Counted from the first letter of the stretch, positions 8,033 through 17,282 are shown. The stretch is 64,000 bases of DNA from Rhodoluna sp. (GCA_024641095.1 JAHEDR010000002.1:62001-126000); one strand, 5' to 3'. Notes: generated by a model not told the origin, from the sequence alone. A program made the numbers and translations.

Positions 8033-9015
8033 TGTCTAACACTGTTGAGATGTCAATCGCGAAGGCGATTAACGCAGGTCTTCGTCGTGCAATGCAAGAC
8101 AACCCAAAGGTTTTGGTTTTTGGTCAGGACGTTGCACAGCTAGGTGGAGTGTTCCGCGTTACCGAAGGAATCTTGGACGAGTTTGGTCCAAGCAGAATTT
8201 TTAACTCACCAATCGCAGAAGCCGGAATCATTGGTACCGCAATTGGTTTAGCAATGCGCGGTTACTCACCGGTAACTGAAATTCAGTTTGACGGTTTTAT
8301 TTTTCCGGCGTTCAACCAAATCACAACTCAGTTGGCAAAGATTCAAAACCGCTCTGAAGGTTACTTGAGCATGCCAGTTGTAATTCGTGTTCCTTTCGGT
8401 GGCGGCATTGGTGCCGTTGAACACCACTCGGAATCACCTGAAGCGTATTTTGCACACACACCTGGTTTGCGTGTGATCTCACCGGCAACACCAAACGATG
8501 CGTACTGGATGATTCAGCAGGCGGTTGCCTCTAAAGACCCAGTGCTTTTCTTTGAACCAAAGCGCCGCTACTGGCAAAAGGGTCCGGTAAACCTAGACAC
8601 CCCACCAGCCGGCATGCACACCGCAAAGGTTGTGCGCGAAGGCAGCCAGCTAACAATTGCCACCTACGGCCCAATGGTTACCACCTCACTTGAGGCAGCA
8701 GCAATCGCCGCCGAAGAAGGCACCAGCATTGAGGTAATCGACATGCGCTCGATGGCCCCGATTGACTTCAACACAATCATTGAATCGGTTAAGAAAACCG
8801 GACACCTGGTTGTGGTTTCAGAAGCAAGCACCAACGTTTCAGTTGCATCAGAAGTTGCGGCACGCGTTGCCGAACTCGCGTTCTATCACCTAGAAGCACC
8901 AGTGCTTCGTGTTGGTGGTTTTGACGTTCCTTACCCTGCGGCAAAGCTTGAAGAAAAATTCTTGCCTGATGCCGACCGCATTCTTGAAGCGGTTGACCGA
9001 AGCTTGGCTTTCTAG
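8032..9015 (+). CDS. 2-oxoacid dehydrogenase E1 component, beta subunit
   Basis: The 327-residue product is a transketolase-type pyrimidine-binding domain (FGQDVAQLGGVFRVTEGI, then FNSPIAEAGIIGTAIGLAMR with the conserved Glu) followed by a C-terminal transketolase domain (TIATYGPMV, VIDMRSMAPID). It forms the alpha2beta2 E1 with the upstream gene. The start codon overlaps the stop of the alpha gene by one base, so the two are translationally coupled. Confidence 0.94.
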   Translation: MSNTVEMSIAKAINAGLRRAMQDNPKVLVFGQDVAQLGGVFRVTEGILDEFGPSRIFNSPIAEAGIIGTAIGLAMRGYSPVTEIQFDGFIFPAFNQITTQLAKIQNRSEGYLSMPVVIRVPFGGGIGAVEHHSESPEAYFAHTPGLRVISPATPNDAYWMIQQAVASKDPVLFFEPKRRYWQKGPVNLDTPPAGMHTAKVVREGSQLTIATYGPMVTTSLEAAAIAAEEGTSIEVIDMRSMAPIDFNTIIESVKKTGHLVVVSEASTNVSVASEVAARVAELAFYHLEAPVLRVGGFDVPYPAAKLEEKFLPDADRILEAVDRSLAF

Positions 9016-9024
9016 GAGTTACCG

Positions 9025-10410
9025 ATGTCACAAATTGCATACTTCAACTTGCCAGACGTTGGCGAAGGTCTAACCGAGGCAGAAATCGTAACTTGGAAAG
9101 TTTCTGTTGGTGACAACGTTTCTGTGAACCAGATCATTGTTGAAATTGAAACTGCAAAATCACTTGTTGAATTACCAGTGCCGTTTGCCGGAGTGGTTTC
9201 TGAACTACTTGCAAAAGAAGGTGACACCGTTGAGGTTGGCAAGCCAATCATTGCGGTTAAGGTTGCCGGCACAGTTGGCGCAGTAAGCACTGCAACAAGT
9301 GCAATCAAAATTATTGACGAGAACGAAGCGGCGGCTGCAGCTGCTGACATCGCGGCATCGGTCACCGATGAACCAAAGAAAACTCCAAACCTTGTTGGTT
9401 ATGGAGTGATGGAAGGTTCACACAGCGGATCACGCAGACGTCGCGGACCAATAGCTGCAACCGCACCAGCTGTTGCAGCTGCTGCAGCTTCACTTCCGCC
9501 AGCGAACCCAGCTACCGAACTTCACAACACCGTTGCACTTGCATCAAGTGAAAAAGTTATTGCTAAGCCACCAATTCGTAAACTTGCACGCGATCTTGGC
9601 GTTGACCTCGCAAACATTTCTGGTTCTGGTGTTGCCGGCGAAATTCTTCGCGAAGATGTTGTGAATGGTGCAACACAGGCATCGGTGTTTAGAAATCTTT
9701 CAACACCTGAGGCACCAAAAACTGCCGAAGAAAGAATTCCGGTTAAGGGCGTGCGAAAAGCAATTGCAACCGCAATGGTTCAGTCTGCTTTCACCGCACC
9801 GCACGTGAGCATCTTTGTTGACGTTGATGCAACTCGCACAATGGAATACGTAAAGCGCCTGAAAGACTCAACAGACTTTGCCGGCGTAAAAGTAACTCCA
9901 CTTTTGATCATGGCCAAGGCAATGATCTGGGCAGTGCGCCGCAACCCAATGGTTAACTCCACTTGGACAGACGAAGAAATCATCGTGCACAACTTTGTGA
10001 ACTTTGGAATCGCAGCGGCAACTCCGCGCGGTTTGATTGTGCCAAACATTAAGAACGCGCATGAGATGTCAATGCTTGAACTTGCTCAGGCAATCCAGCA
10101 GCTTGCCGCAACTGCACGCGATGGCAAGACCACACCGGCCGATATGAAAGACGGAACCATCACCATCACCAACATTGGTGTCTTTGGTGTTGATACCGGA
10201 ACACCAATCTTGAACCCGGGTGAAGTGGGCATCGTTGCACTTGGTTCGATTCGCCCGAAGCCTTGGGTAGTAAACAACGAGATTCAGATTCGCCAGGTAA
10301 CCACAATTGGTGCCACTTTCGACCACCGCGTGGTTGACGGTGACGTAGCCAGCCGCTTTGTGCAGGACGTTGCCTCGGTAATGGAAGAGCCGGCCCTGCT
10401 GCTTGACTAA
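9025..10410 (+). CDS. 2-oxoacid dehydrogenase E2 component (dihydrolipoyl acyltransferase)
   Basis: The 461-residue product has one N-terminal lipoyl domain with the lipoyl lysine in [11 protein letters not shown] (Lys45), an Ala-rich linker, a peripheral subunit-binding domain ([20 protein letters not shown], about 180-210) and a catalytic acyltransferase core with DHRVVDGD near residue 433. E2 passes the acyl group from lipoamide to CoA. It follows E1 beta after 9 bases with a ggagtt Shine-Dalgarno. No E3 (lipoamide dehydrogenase) gene is adjacent, so E3 must come from elsewhere. Confidence 0.94.
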   Translation: MSQIAYFNLPDVGEGLTEAEIVTWKVSVGDNVSVNQIIVEIETAKSLVELPVPFAGVVSELLAKEGDTVEVGKPIIAVKVAGTVGAVSTATSAIKIIDENEAAAAAADIAASVTDEPKKTPNLVGYGVMEGSHSGSRRRRGPIAATAPAVAAAAASLPPANPATELHNTVALASSEKVIAKPPIRKLARDLGVDLANISGSGVAGEILREDVVNGATQASVFRNLSTPEAPKTAEERIPVKGVRKAIATAMVQSAFTAPHVSIFVDVDATRTMEYVKRLKDSTDFAGVKVTPLLIMAKAMIWAVRRNPMVNSTWTDEEIIVHNFVNFGIAAATPRGLIVPNIKNAHEMSMLELAQAIQQLAATARDGKTTPADMKDGTITITNIGVFGVDTGTPILNPGEVGIVALGSIRPKPWVVNNEIQIRQVTTIGATFDHRVVDGDVASRFVQDVASVMEEPALLLD

Positions 10411-10426
10411 TTTGCCCCGGCAAATT
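10409..10426. terminator. Perfect 18-bp palindrome after the E2 gene, possible terminator
   Basis: AATTTGCC-CC-GGCAAATT overlaps the E2 stop codon and is followed by a mixed C/T stretch rather than a clean T run. As RNA it would fold with a 4-base loop. It may be a weak terminator for the dehydrogenase operon. Confidence 0.4.
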
Positions 10427-10428
10427 CT

Positions 10429-10453
10429 CTTATTGACAAAGATTCTCAATAAG
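10429..10453. promoter_or_regulatory. Zur-type operator over the znuA promoter
   Basis: A perfect inverted repeat CTTATTGA-N9-TCAATAAG; on the minus strand the core reads TGAGAATCTTTGTCA, the 7-1-7 layout of Fur/Zur-family boxes. A TTGACA -35 (10433-10438) lies inside it and a TAGCCT -10 (10457-10462) follows, six bases before the znuA ATG. A bound repressor would therefore block the -35. The presence of zur at the end of the same operon makes Zur autoregulation the natural reading. Confidence 0.75.
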
Positions 10454-10468
10454 ACTTAGCCTTGGGGT

Positions 10469-11341
10469 ATGAAATCCCTAAAACTTGTAGCTATTGCCCT
10501 GACCGCCCTATTGGCCCTTGCCGGCTGTTCCCCAGCCCAGGCGCCATCGGGTAAATTCCAGATCGTTGCCTCAACTAATGTTTGGGGCGATGTAGCAAAG
10601 CAGGTTGGCGGGGATCTGGTTGAAGTGACCAGCATCATCGACAACGAAAACAAAGACCCACACTCTTACGAAGCCAGCGCGCGCGATCAGCTTGCTGTTG
10701 AAAAGGCAAACCTAGTTATTGCCAACGGTGCGGGCTACGACGACTTCATTGAAAAACTTGCACAGGCGGCCGGCAATAAGCAGATGTTCCGCGTGAACAC
10801 ATCGGTGACCGCTGTTTCATGGCAAGACAATGAACACCTTTGGTACAGCATTTCTGCAGTTGGCGAGACCGCCTACGCACTTGCCGAGACCCTTGGTTCG
10901 GTGGACCCAAACAACTCAGCCAAGTACCTAGACAACGCCAACAATTTCATTGACGAACTAACTCAACTAGCAACCCGATACGGCGAGCTACGCAAGGTGA
11001 CCGATGGCTACACCTACTTTGCTACCGAGCCAATTGCCGACTGGCTAATGGGTGACCTTGGTTTTGTAAACAAGACCCCAAAGGCTTTCAGCGACGCAAT
11101 TGAAAACGAAACAGATGTTCCACCAGCTGCGATGAACGAAGCCTTGTCTTTGATAAAAAACAGCAAGGTGAATTACCTGGTGATTAACGCTCAGACCGAA
11201 AACGCTCAGATCAAGCAGATTGTGAATGCTGCAAGTGCTGCCGGCGTGCGTGCAGTTGTGCTTGGCGAGGTTTTGCCTAAGGACACCAACTACCTACAGT
11301 GGATGACCAACAATCTAAGAAGCATCAACCCTTCAAACTAA
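10469..11341 (+). CDS. znuA: Zinc ABC transporter substrate-binding lipoprotein
   Basis: The 290-residue product has a signal peptide and lipobox LAGC (Cys20), so it should be lipid-anchored outside the membrane. It is a TroA-family cluster A-I metal-binding protein with candidate metal ligands His in NKDPHSYEAS, His in DNEHLWYS and Glu in ATEPIADWLM. It delivers Zn2+ (or Mn2+) to the znuB permease. It is transcribed from a promoter overlapped by a Zur-type box, with a leaderless-type TAGCCT-N6-ATG start. It forms the operon znuA-znuC-znuB-zur. Confidence 0.9.
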   Translation: MKSLKLVAIALTALLALAGCSPAQAPSGKFQIVASTNVWGDVAKQVGGDLVEVTSIIDNENKDPHSYEASARDQLAVEKANLVIANGAGYDDFIEKLAQAAGNKQMFRVNTSVTAVSWQDNEHLWYSISAVGETAYALAETLGSVDPNNSAKYLDNANNFIDELTQLATRYGELRKVTDGYTYFATEPIADWLMGDLGFVNKTPKAFSDAIENETDVPPAAMNEALSLIKNSKVNYLVINAQTENAQIKQIVNAASAAGVRAVVLGEVLPKDTNYLQWMTNNLRSINPSN

Positions 11342-11342
11342 A

Positions 11343-12140
11343 TTGACAACTCCAGTGCTGGCAATCAAAAACGCTTCATTAGCGTTTGGTGAGCGCACGC
11401 TCTGGAGCAATTTGAATCTTGAAATTAAGCCGCAGGAATTTATTGCGGTAATTGGTGCGAACGGTTCTGGCAAGACAACTTTGCTCAAGGCAATTCTTGG
11501 TCAAGAAAAACTTTCTGCGGGAACGATTGAACTAAACGGAAAATCCGTGAAGCGCGGTTCAACCCAAATTGGTTACATTCCGCAACACCGAACAGTTGAT
11601 GCCGCTACCCCACTGCGCGCAAGAGATATGTTGCGCTTGGGAGTTGAGGGCCACAGATTTGGTTTGCCCTTTACATCACGTGCCGCAAATAAAAAAGTGC
11701 AGCACATTCTGGGCTGCGTGGATGCCTTTGATTTAGCGGACAACCGGGTAGGTGAGCTATCTGGCGGTGAACTTCAGCGACTACGCGTAGGCCAGGCCGT
11801 GATTGATGAACCCGATTTGATTTTGGCTGACGAACCGTTGAGCGCACTTGACTTGGCTCAGCAAAAAGTGATTGCCGAATTGATTGATCAGGAACGTCGC
11901 GAACACAACGCAGCGGTAGTTTTTGTAACGCACGATGTGAACCCTATTCTTTCTATGGTTGACCGCGTGCTTTATTTGGCAAATGGTCAATTCAGAATTG
12001 GCACACCCGACGAAGTTTTGCGAAGCGAAGTTCTAAGTGAGCTCTATGGCACCCCAGTAGATGTGGTGCGCAATCAGGGCCGAATTTTGGTTGTTGGTAC
12101 TCAAGATCACGATCACCACGATCACGAGGACTGGCACTGA
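11343..12140 (+). CDS. znuC: Zinc ABC transporter ATP-binding protein
   Basis: The 265-residue ABC ATPase has Walker A GANGSGKTTLL (near residue 38-48), signature LSGGELQRLR, Walker B LILADEPLSALD and the switch His in VFVTHDVN. It starts at a TTG one base after the znuA stop. The C-terminus is rich in His and Asp (DHDHHDHEDWH), which may bind zinc and sense its level; such tails are common on zinc transport proteins. It powers uptake through ZnuB. Confidence 0.92.
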   Translation: MTTPVLAIKNASLAFGERTLWSNLNLEIKPQEFIAVIGANGSGKTTLLKAILGQEKLSAGTIELNGKSVKRGSTQIGYIPQHRTVDAATPLRARDMLRLGVEGHRFGLPFTSRAANKKVQHILGCVDAFDLADNRVGELSGGELQRLRVGQAVIDEPDLILADEPLSALDLAQQKVIAELIDQERREHNAAVVFVTHDVNPILSMVDRVLYLANGQFRIGTPDEVLRSEVLSELYGTPVDVVRNQGRILVVGTQDHDHHDHEDWH

Positions 12141-12958
12141 TGAAACTATTTGATTTCTCTGGATACGCGGAACTAATTCCTCTGGTTCAAAATTCTTTGA
12201 TTGCCGGATTGCTGCTTGGATTAATCGGTGGATTAATTGGTGTGTTTGTACTGACCAGAGATATGGCATTTGCAGTGCACGGAATTTCGGAACTTAGTTT
12301 TGCCGGTGCAGCATTTGCACTTTTGCTTGGAGTCAATGTAGTTGCCGGCTCAATCATTGGTTCACTCGTTGCCGCGGCGATTATTGGCTACCTAGGTTCA
12401 AAAGCAAAAGACAGAAATTCAATCGTCGCAGTTTTAATGCCGGCAGGTTTGGGTTTGGGAATTCTTGCGCTTGCACTTTACGAAGGTCGCGCGGCAAACA
12501 AATTTGGATTGCTCACCGGTCAAATTGTTGCCGTTGATGATCCGCAACTTTTTTGGCTGATTGCAATTTGCTCGGTCATACTTGTGTCGCTGCTGCTAAT
12601 TTGGCGCCCACTAACTTTTGCAAGTTTGGATGCAGACGTTGCAGCCGCTAGAGGTGTGCCAACTCGCACGCTCTCAATTATTTTTATGTTGCTACTTGGT
12701 TTAGCAGTTGCAGCCAGCGTGCAAATTGTTGGAGCGCTTTTGGTTTTGAGTTTGTTGGTAACTCCTGCCGCCGCAGCACTTCGCGTAAGCAAGTCGCCAA
12801 TTGTGACTCCCCTGCTATCGGTAGCTTTTGCAGTCACCTCGGTTATTGGTGGCATTTTGTTGGCACTTGGTGCCGGACTACCGATTAGCCCGTACGTGAC
12901 CACGATCTCGTTTTTGATTTACGTGATCTGCCGCGTGCTTGAGAAGGTCAAAAAGTGA
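12140..12958 (+). CDS. znuB: Zinc ABC transporter permease
   Basis: The 272-residue ABC-3 family membrane protein has about seven to eight helices, with the conserved loop FVLTRDMAFAVHGISELSFAGAAF near residues 36-60. It overlaps znuC by one base and zur by four. It forms the channel for zinc entry. Confidence 0.93.
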   Translation: MKLFDFSGYAELIPLVQNSLIAGLLLGLIGGLIGVFVLTRDMAFAVHGISELSFAGAAFALLLGVNVVAGSIIGSLVAAAIIGYLGSKAKDRNSIVAVLMPAGLGLGILALALYEGRAANKFGLLTGQIVAVDDPQLFWLIAICSVILVSLLLIWRPLTFASLDADVAAARGVPTRTLSIIFMLLLGLAVAASVQIVGALLVLSLLVTPAAAALRVSKSPIVTPLLSVAFAVTSVIGGILLALGAGLPISPYVTTISFLIYVICRVLEKVKK

Positions 12959-13410
12959 AAAAAATCGAAGCGGCTAACGCCGCTGAGATGCCGGGCCAGC
13001 CGGCCAAACGGAACACCCCGCAAAAGGCGGCCGTAAAGCACGCCCTGGGTGAGGCCACCGGATTCGTCTCTGCCCAGCAGCTGCACCAGACCCTAAAAAA
13101 GCACGGCTCAACCATTGGTTTGGCCACGGTTTACCGCACTTTGGCCGATCTGGCCCAGGCTGGCGAGGCCGATAGCCTGCAATCCAAGGATTCCGAGGTC
13201 CTTTATCGGGCCTGCACCACCAGCCATCACCACCACCTGATCTGCCGGGAATGCGGCCTAACCCTTGAAATAGAGGCCGAAAACCTTGAAAAATGGGCCG
13301 ATAAAGTGGCTACGGAGCACGGGTTTGTGCAGCCAAGCCACAACATCGACATTTTTGGGTTTTGTGCGGCGTGTCAATCCGCAAAAACAGAATCTGGGGT
13401 TGCTAAATAG
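12955..13410 (+). CDS. zur: Zinc uptake regulator, Fur family
   Basis: The 151-residue product starts at a GTG overlapping the znuB stop. It has an N-terminal winged helix (TPQKAAVKHALGEATGFVSAQQLHQ, TIGLATVYRTLADLAQAGE) and a C-terminal dimerisation domain with a His-rich loop (TTSHHHHLIC) and two CxxC pairs (CREC, CAAC) that form the structural zinc site. Context with znuABC makes zinc the likely co-repressor. Only the znuA operator was found as a convincing target here. Confidence 0.9.
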   Translation: MKKIEAANAAEMPGQPAKRNTPQKAAVKHALGEATGFVSAQQLHQTLKKHGSTIGLATVYRTLADLAQAGEADSLQSKDSEVLYRACTTSHHHHLICRECGLTLEIEAENLEKWADKVATEHGFVQPSHNIDIFGFCAACQSAKTESGVAK

Positions 13411-13524
13411 GGCTTAATTCCCCTAAACTTGAGCAGTTGCCTATACGGCGACCGAGTTTTCAACAAACAAGCCTTATTGACTGCTTTTGCAGCATGTTCT
13501 GGCTTGCCCTATCAAGGAGAAGAA

Positions 13525-13761
13525 ATGGCAGCTTATTGCCAGGTGACTGAGACAAAGCCGCAGTTCGGCCACCACGTCTCGCACGCTCAGAACAAGACCA
13601 AGCGTCGCTTCAACCCAAACATCCAGAAGAAGACCTACTTCGTGCCTTCACTAAAGCGCAATGTCACATTGCAGCTAAGCGCACGCGGCATCAAGGTTAT
13701 TGACGCACGTGGCATTGAGGCTGTTGTAGCCGCAATCCTTGCCCGCGGCGAGAAGATCTAA
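13525..13761 (+). CDS. rpmB: 50S ribosomal protein L28
   Basis: The ATG at 13525 is chosen because a strong Shine-Dalgarno (aaggagaa) precedes it and the product then begins [20 protein letters not shown]; an in-frame upstream GTG/ATG region lacks L28 similarity. The 78 residues include the L28 core [20 protein letters not shown]. Only one Cys (residue 5) is present, so it cannot build the four-Cys zinc site of C+ L28. It heads rpmB-rpmG-rpsN directly downstream of zur. Confidence 0.95.
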   Translation: MAAYCQVTETKPQFGHHVSHAQNKTKRRFNPNIQKKTYFVPSLKRNVTLQLSARGIKVIDARGIEAVVAAILARGEKI

Positions 13762-13774
13762 GGAGCGCCGCTAA

Positions 13775-13945
13775 ATGGCTAAGAAAGACAAGGACATCCG
13801 TCCAATCATCAAGCTTCGTTCGACAGCTGGAACTGGTTACACCTACGTGACCAAGAAGAACCGTCGCAACGACCCAGACCGTATCGTTCTGAAGAAGTAC
13901 GACCCAGTTGTACGTCAGCACGTTGAATTCCGCGAGGAGCGCTAA
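13775..13945 (+). CDS. rpmG: 50S ribosomal protein L33, cysteine-free
   Basis: A 56-residue product reads [19 protein letters not shown], then [20 protein letters not shown] and [17 protein letters not shown]. It matches L33 but has no Cys where C+ forms have two CxxC pairs, so it is the zinc-independent type. It sits 13 bases after rpmB with Shine-Dalgarno aaggagc, and 5 bases before rpsN. Confidence 0.95.
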   Translation: MAKKDKDIRPIIKLRSTAGTGYTYVTKKNRRNDPDRIVLKKYDPVVRQHVEFREER

Positions 13946-13948
13946 AAA

Positions 13949-14253
13949 TGGCTAAGAAGAGCAAGATCGCTAAGAACGAGCAGCGCAAAGTCATCGTTGA
14001 GCGTTACGCAGAGAAGCGCCTAGCGCTAAAGAAGGCTCTAGTTGACCCAAACTCAACTGACGCACAGCGCGAAGAGGCACGTCTAGGCCTACAGAAGCTT
14101 CCACGCAACGCATCTCCAGTACGCGTTCGCAACCGCGATGCAATCGATGGCCGCCCACGTGGTGTTTTGGCTAAGTTCGGTGTATCTCGTGTTCGCTTCC
14201 GCGACATGGCTCACAAAGGTGAGTTGCCAGGTATCACCAAGTCAAGCTGGTAG
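13949..14253 (+). CDS. rpsN: 30S ribosomal protein S14, zinc-independent type
   Basis: The ~101-residue product is the long form of S14 (about 100 residues, against about 61 for the zinc-binding short form), with the C-terminal signature [21 protein letters not shown] and no CxxC. S14 binds the head of the 30S subunit. It is the third gene of rpmB-rpmG-rpsN, followed by a strong terminator. In mycobacteria such Cys-free sets are alternative, Zur-controlled copies; here they may be the main or only copies. Confidence 0.94.
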
Positions 14254-14269
14254 AACTACAAGTTTTCTC

Positions 14270-14298
14270 AAAAACCCCCTGATTTTCAGGGGGTTTTT
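14270..14298 (+). terminator. Rho-independent terminator after rpsN
   Basis: A 13-bp stem AAAAACCCCCTGA/TCAGGGGGTTTTT with a 3-base T loop ends in a five-T run, 16 bases after the rpsN stop. Confidence 0.92.
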
Positions 14299-14459
14299 GC
14301 TTTGCCCGGAGGGTCATGGGGCTAAAAACCGCATCAGATCAAGGAAAAATCAAAAAATCCGCTTGGCAACACGCCGAGCGGGGTGAATGACAAGTTTTTC
14401 CTAGGCGATAGCGTGATTCCTGACAGTACGTCAAACGTCTAAATGTCCAGGAGGACCAA

Positions 14460-14738
14460 ATGTCTCTAAACAAGAGCGAACTAGTAGCAGCAATCGCTGC
14501 AGACACCGGCGAGTCTCAGGCAGCGGTCAACCGCGTTGTTGACTCATTCTTCGAGATCATCTCAAAGACAATCGTTAAGGGTGGCAAAGTTACCATTCCT
14601 GGTTGGTTGTCAGTAGAGAAGGGTCACCGCGCTGCACGTCAGGGCCGTAACCCACAGACTGGTGAGACCATCCAGATCAAGGCTTCGAACACCGTTAAGG
14701 TTTCAGCTGGTTCAAAGCTAAAGGCTGCAGTTAAGTAA
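14460..14738 (+). CDS. hup: DNA-binding protein HU
   Basis: The 92-residue nucleoid protein has the HU/IHF fold: MSLNKSELVAAIAADTGESQ, GWLSVEKGHRAARQGRNPQT and the DNA-binding arm GETIQIKASNTVKVSAG. It lacks the Lys/Ala-rich C-terminal tail seen in mycobacterial HU. A strong Shine-Dalgarno (aggagga) lies 5-6 bases before the ATG. It is single-gene, between two terminators. Confidence 0.96.
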   Translation: MSLNKSELVAAIAADTGESQAAVNRVVDSFFEIISKTIVKGGKVTIPGWLSVEKGHRAARQGRNPQTGETIQIKASNTVKVSAGSKLKAAVK

Positions 14739-14759
14739 GTCTTAGTAAAAGAATTAGGG

Positions 14760-14789
14760 AAGGCGTCCACGAAAGTGGGCGCCTTTTCT
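14760..14789 (+). terminator. Rho-independent terminator after hup
   Basis: Stem AAGGCGTCCAC/GTGGGCGCCTT (one G-T wobble) with GAAA loop followed by TTCTTTT. Confidence 0.88.
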
Positions 14790-14820
14790 TTTGCCCAAAA
14801 TTCCGACGTAGCCTTAGACC

Positions 14821-15270
14821 ATGAGCAATAAAGCCAAAGGCAACCTATTAGTAATTCTTCAGTTCGCACTGATTGCTGCAATTGTGTTGATGGCAGTGGA
14901 TGAAGTGAATGAACCGTGGATTTACATTGGTGGTGTTTTGTTTATTGCTCCCGGTTTGATCATCATTTATTTCGGCATCAAGCAACTTGGCGGTTCACTC
15001 ACCGTGCACCCGCAACCAAAGTCAGATGCCAAGTTCATTGAAACCGGACTCTATAAAGTTGTGCGTCACCCTATTTACACCGGCCTGCTGCTTGCTACCT
15101 TTGGCAGCGTTGTGCAATCAATGGCAGTTGTGAAGCTGTTTGTTTGGTTGATCTTGGTTGTGGTGCTGAACTACAAGGCCCGCTGGGAAGAAAAACTTTT
15201 ATCGGAGACTTATGCCAACTACACCGATTACATGACCCGCACCGGAAGGTTTGTGCCTAGGCTTAAGTAA
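14821..15270 (+). CDS. Isoprenylcysteine carboxyl methyltransferase-like (ICMT/PEMT) membrane protein
   Basis: The 149-residue product has four hydrophobic segments and the ICMT/PEMT-type motif TGLYKVVRHPIYTGLLLAT followed by a C-terminal RWEEKLLSETYANYTDYM, typical of small bacterial membrane methyltransferases that use S-adenosylmethionine. The substrate is unknown. TAGCCT at 14809-14814 lies six bases before the ATG, so the gene probably opens a leaderless transcript. It overlaps the next gene by one base. Confidence 0.8.
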   Translation: MSNKAKGNLLVILQFALIAAIVLMAVDEVNEPWIYIGGVLFIAPGLIIIYFGIKQLGGSLTVHPQPKSDAKFIETGLYKVVRHPIYTGLLLATFGSVVQSMAVVKLFVWLILVVVLNYKARWEEKLLSETYANYTDYMTRTGRFVPRLK

Positions 15271-17282
15271 TGGCCAAAACTCTCCACTCAACTAAGCGCG
15301 CCTCATTGGCGTTTGCGTTGAGTGTTGGCGCAGGTTTGATTGCGCTGATGTTGGGTTTGTTAATTGGCGGGGGAGCAGCAGCAAGTGCTCTTGCCGATGC
15401 CGGCGAGGTTGTGCGCTACGGCCAACCAATCGCAAAACTAATCATGAACTTTTCAACTGCCGTTGCAGTTGGTTCGCTGATTTTTGCAGCGTTTGCTTTG
15501 CAAGACAAAACCCGATTACTGGGCAAGGCACTTGACCTTGCAGCATTTGGTGCAGTGGTGTGGGCGGTATCGGGTGCAGTCAATTTCTTGCTGACCTATC
15601 TTTATGTTTCCGGTTCAGCTATTTCTTTTGAAAACTCTTTTGGGCAAAGCCTTTGGTTGTTTGCCACCACGATTGAGCTGGGAACATCGCTTGCGCTAAA
15701 TGTTTGCGTTGCTGTCGCGGTATCGGTTTTGGCAATTGCGGCACGATCACTTTCGGCAACTGCATTGCTTGCAGCACTTGGCATTGCGGGCTTGGTGCCG
15801 TTGGCGTTGATTGGTCACGCGGCTGGAACCGCAAACCACTCAATGGCCGTTAACTCAATTGGCGTGCACTTGGTTGCAGTTGTGATTTGGGTTGGCGGGC
15901 TAGTGGCCCTGTTTGTGGTGCGCGGTGAAACCTGCGAAGAGTCGGCAGTACTTACTCGCCGCTATTCATCACTTGCGCTGGTTGCGTTTATTTTGGTTTC
16001 CGTTTCTGGCGTTGCATCAGCCTTGATCAGAATTACAAAACCGCAAGATATTTTTAGCGCCTACGGCGTTTTGGTTGTTTTTAAAATCTTTGCCCTGGTG
16101 CTGCTTGGTATCTTTGGTGCCATTTACCGCACTCGACTAATTGGCAAGCTAGAACAAGGCGCAAAGGTAGCCAAGAGCTTCTTTAGCTTGGTTGCAGTTG
16201 AGTTTGTGATCATGGGAACCGCAATTGGCCTGGCCACCGCACTTGCCAAGACCGCGCCTCCGGGCGGAAGCGAGTGGGTTAGCAACGTCACACCCGCGCA
16301 GTTACTAACCGGTGAACCGCTACCGCCAGAGCTAACCCCAATTAGATTCCTAACCATATGGAAGCTTGACTTGGTTTGGACAATCATCTGCTTGGCAGCA
16401 ATCGTTGCCTACGTAATTGGCGTGCGTCGCCTAGCCAAGCGCGGCGATAAGTGGCCGATTATTCGAACCGTATCTTGGGTCACTGGAATGCTTGTGCTGT
16501 TCTACACGACATCGGGTGCATTGAATGCCTACCAGGAGTACCTATTTAGCGTACACATGATTGGCCACATGATTTTGGCCATGGGAATTCCGGTGCTTTT
16601 GGTGCCAGGTGCGCCGGTGACACTGTTGATGCGCGCGGTTGAAAAACGTACCGATGAATCCCGGGGCGTTCGCGAGTGGGTGCTGTGGGCGGTGCACACC
16701 AAGTACGCGCGCTTTGTGGCTAACCCACTTGTTGCCGCGGTGCTATTTGCGAGCTCACTGGTCACCTTTTACTACACACCACTTTTTGCTTGGGCAACCA
16801 ACGAGCACATTGGTCACGAGTGGATGATTGTGCACTTCTTGATAACCGGTTACCTGTTTGCGCAGGCGTTGATTGGCATTGATCCAGGTCCAGTTCGTTT
16901 GCCGTATGCCGCACGATTGTTGCTACTGATTGCAACCATGGCGTTCCACGCGTTCTTTGGTTTGAGCCTCATGGATGGCAACGGCTTGCTGCTTGCCGAT
17001 TGGTATGGCGCAATGGGCCGTACCTGGGGCGAGGCACCGCTTGATGATCAGCACACCGGCGGCGCAATTGCATGGGGTATTGGCGAGATGCCAACCGCAG
17101 CGCTCACAATTATTGTTTCCATTCAGTGGTTTAACTCCGATGCCCGCGAAGCAAAACGACTTGATCGTCAGAGTGACCGCACCGGAAACAAAGACGTAGA
17201 AGATTACAACCAGATGTTGGCTAAACTGGCGGCGCGCGATGCGCGAAGTGCAAAGCGTTCAGAAAATGAGAGTGGCGAGTAA
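15270..17282 (+). CDS. Fused CopD-like / CtaG (caa3-type) copper membrane protein
   Basis: The 670-residue polytopic protein combines an N-terminal copper-resistance-D domain (helices up to about residue 340, with IGHAAGTANHSMAVNSIGVHL) and a C-terminal CtaG domain (FSVHMIGHMILAMGIPVLL, NEHIGHEWMIVHFLITGYLFA). Conserved His pairs in the helices fit copper handling. It is thought to bring copper to cytochrome c oxidase. It is coupled by one-base overlaps to both neighbours. The nearby BlaI/M48 pair is often found with such genes in actinobacteria. Confidence 0.88.
   Translation: MAKTLHSTKRASLAFALSVGAGLIALMLGLLIGGGAAASALADAGEVVRYGQPIAKLIMNFSTAVAVGSLIFAAFALQDKTRLLGKALDLAAFGAVVWAVSGAVNFLLTYLYVSGSAISFENSFGQSLWLFATTIELGTSLALNVCVAVAVSVLAIAARSLSATALLAALGIAGLVPLALIGHAAGTANHSMAVNSIGVHLVAVVIWVGGLVALFVVRGETCEESAVLTRRYSSLALVAFILVSVSGVASALIRITKPQDIFSAYGVLVVFKIFALVLLGIFGAIYRTRLIGKLEQGAKVAKSFFSLVAVEFVIMGTAIGLATALAKTAPPGGSEWVSNVTPAQLLTGEPLPPELTPIRFLTIWKLDLVWTIICLAAIVAYVIGVRRLAKRGDKWPIIRTVSWVTGMLVLFYTTSGALNAYQEYLFSVHMIGHMILAMGIPVLLVPGAPVTLLMRAVEKRTDESRGVREWVLWAVHTKYARFVANPLVAAVLFASSLVTFYYTPLFAWATNEHIGHEWMIVHFLITGYLFAQALIGIDPGPVRLPYAARLLLLIATMAFHAFFGLSLMDGNGLLLADWYGAMGRTWGEAPLDDQHTGGAIAWGIGEMPTAALTIIVSIQWFNSDAREAKRLDRQSDRTGNKDVEDYNQMLAKLAARDARSAKRSENESGE

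Noticed and set aside
13470-13500. A CTTATTGAC half-site upstream of rpmB resembling the znuA Zur box
   Set aside because: The left arm matches, but no inverted partner is present, so I do not call a Zur operator for the ribosomal genes.
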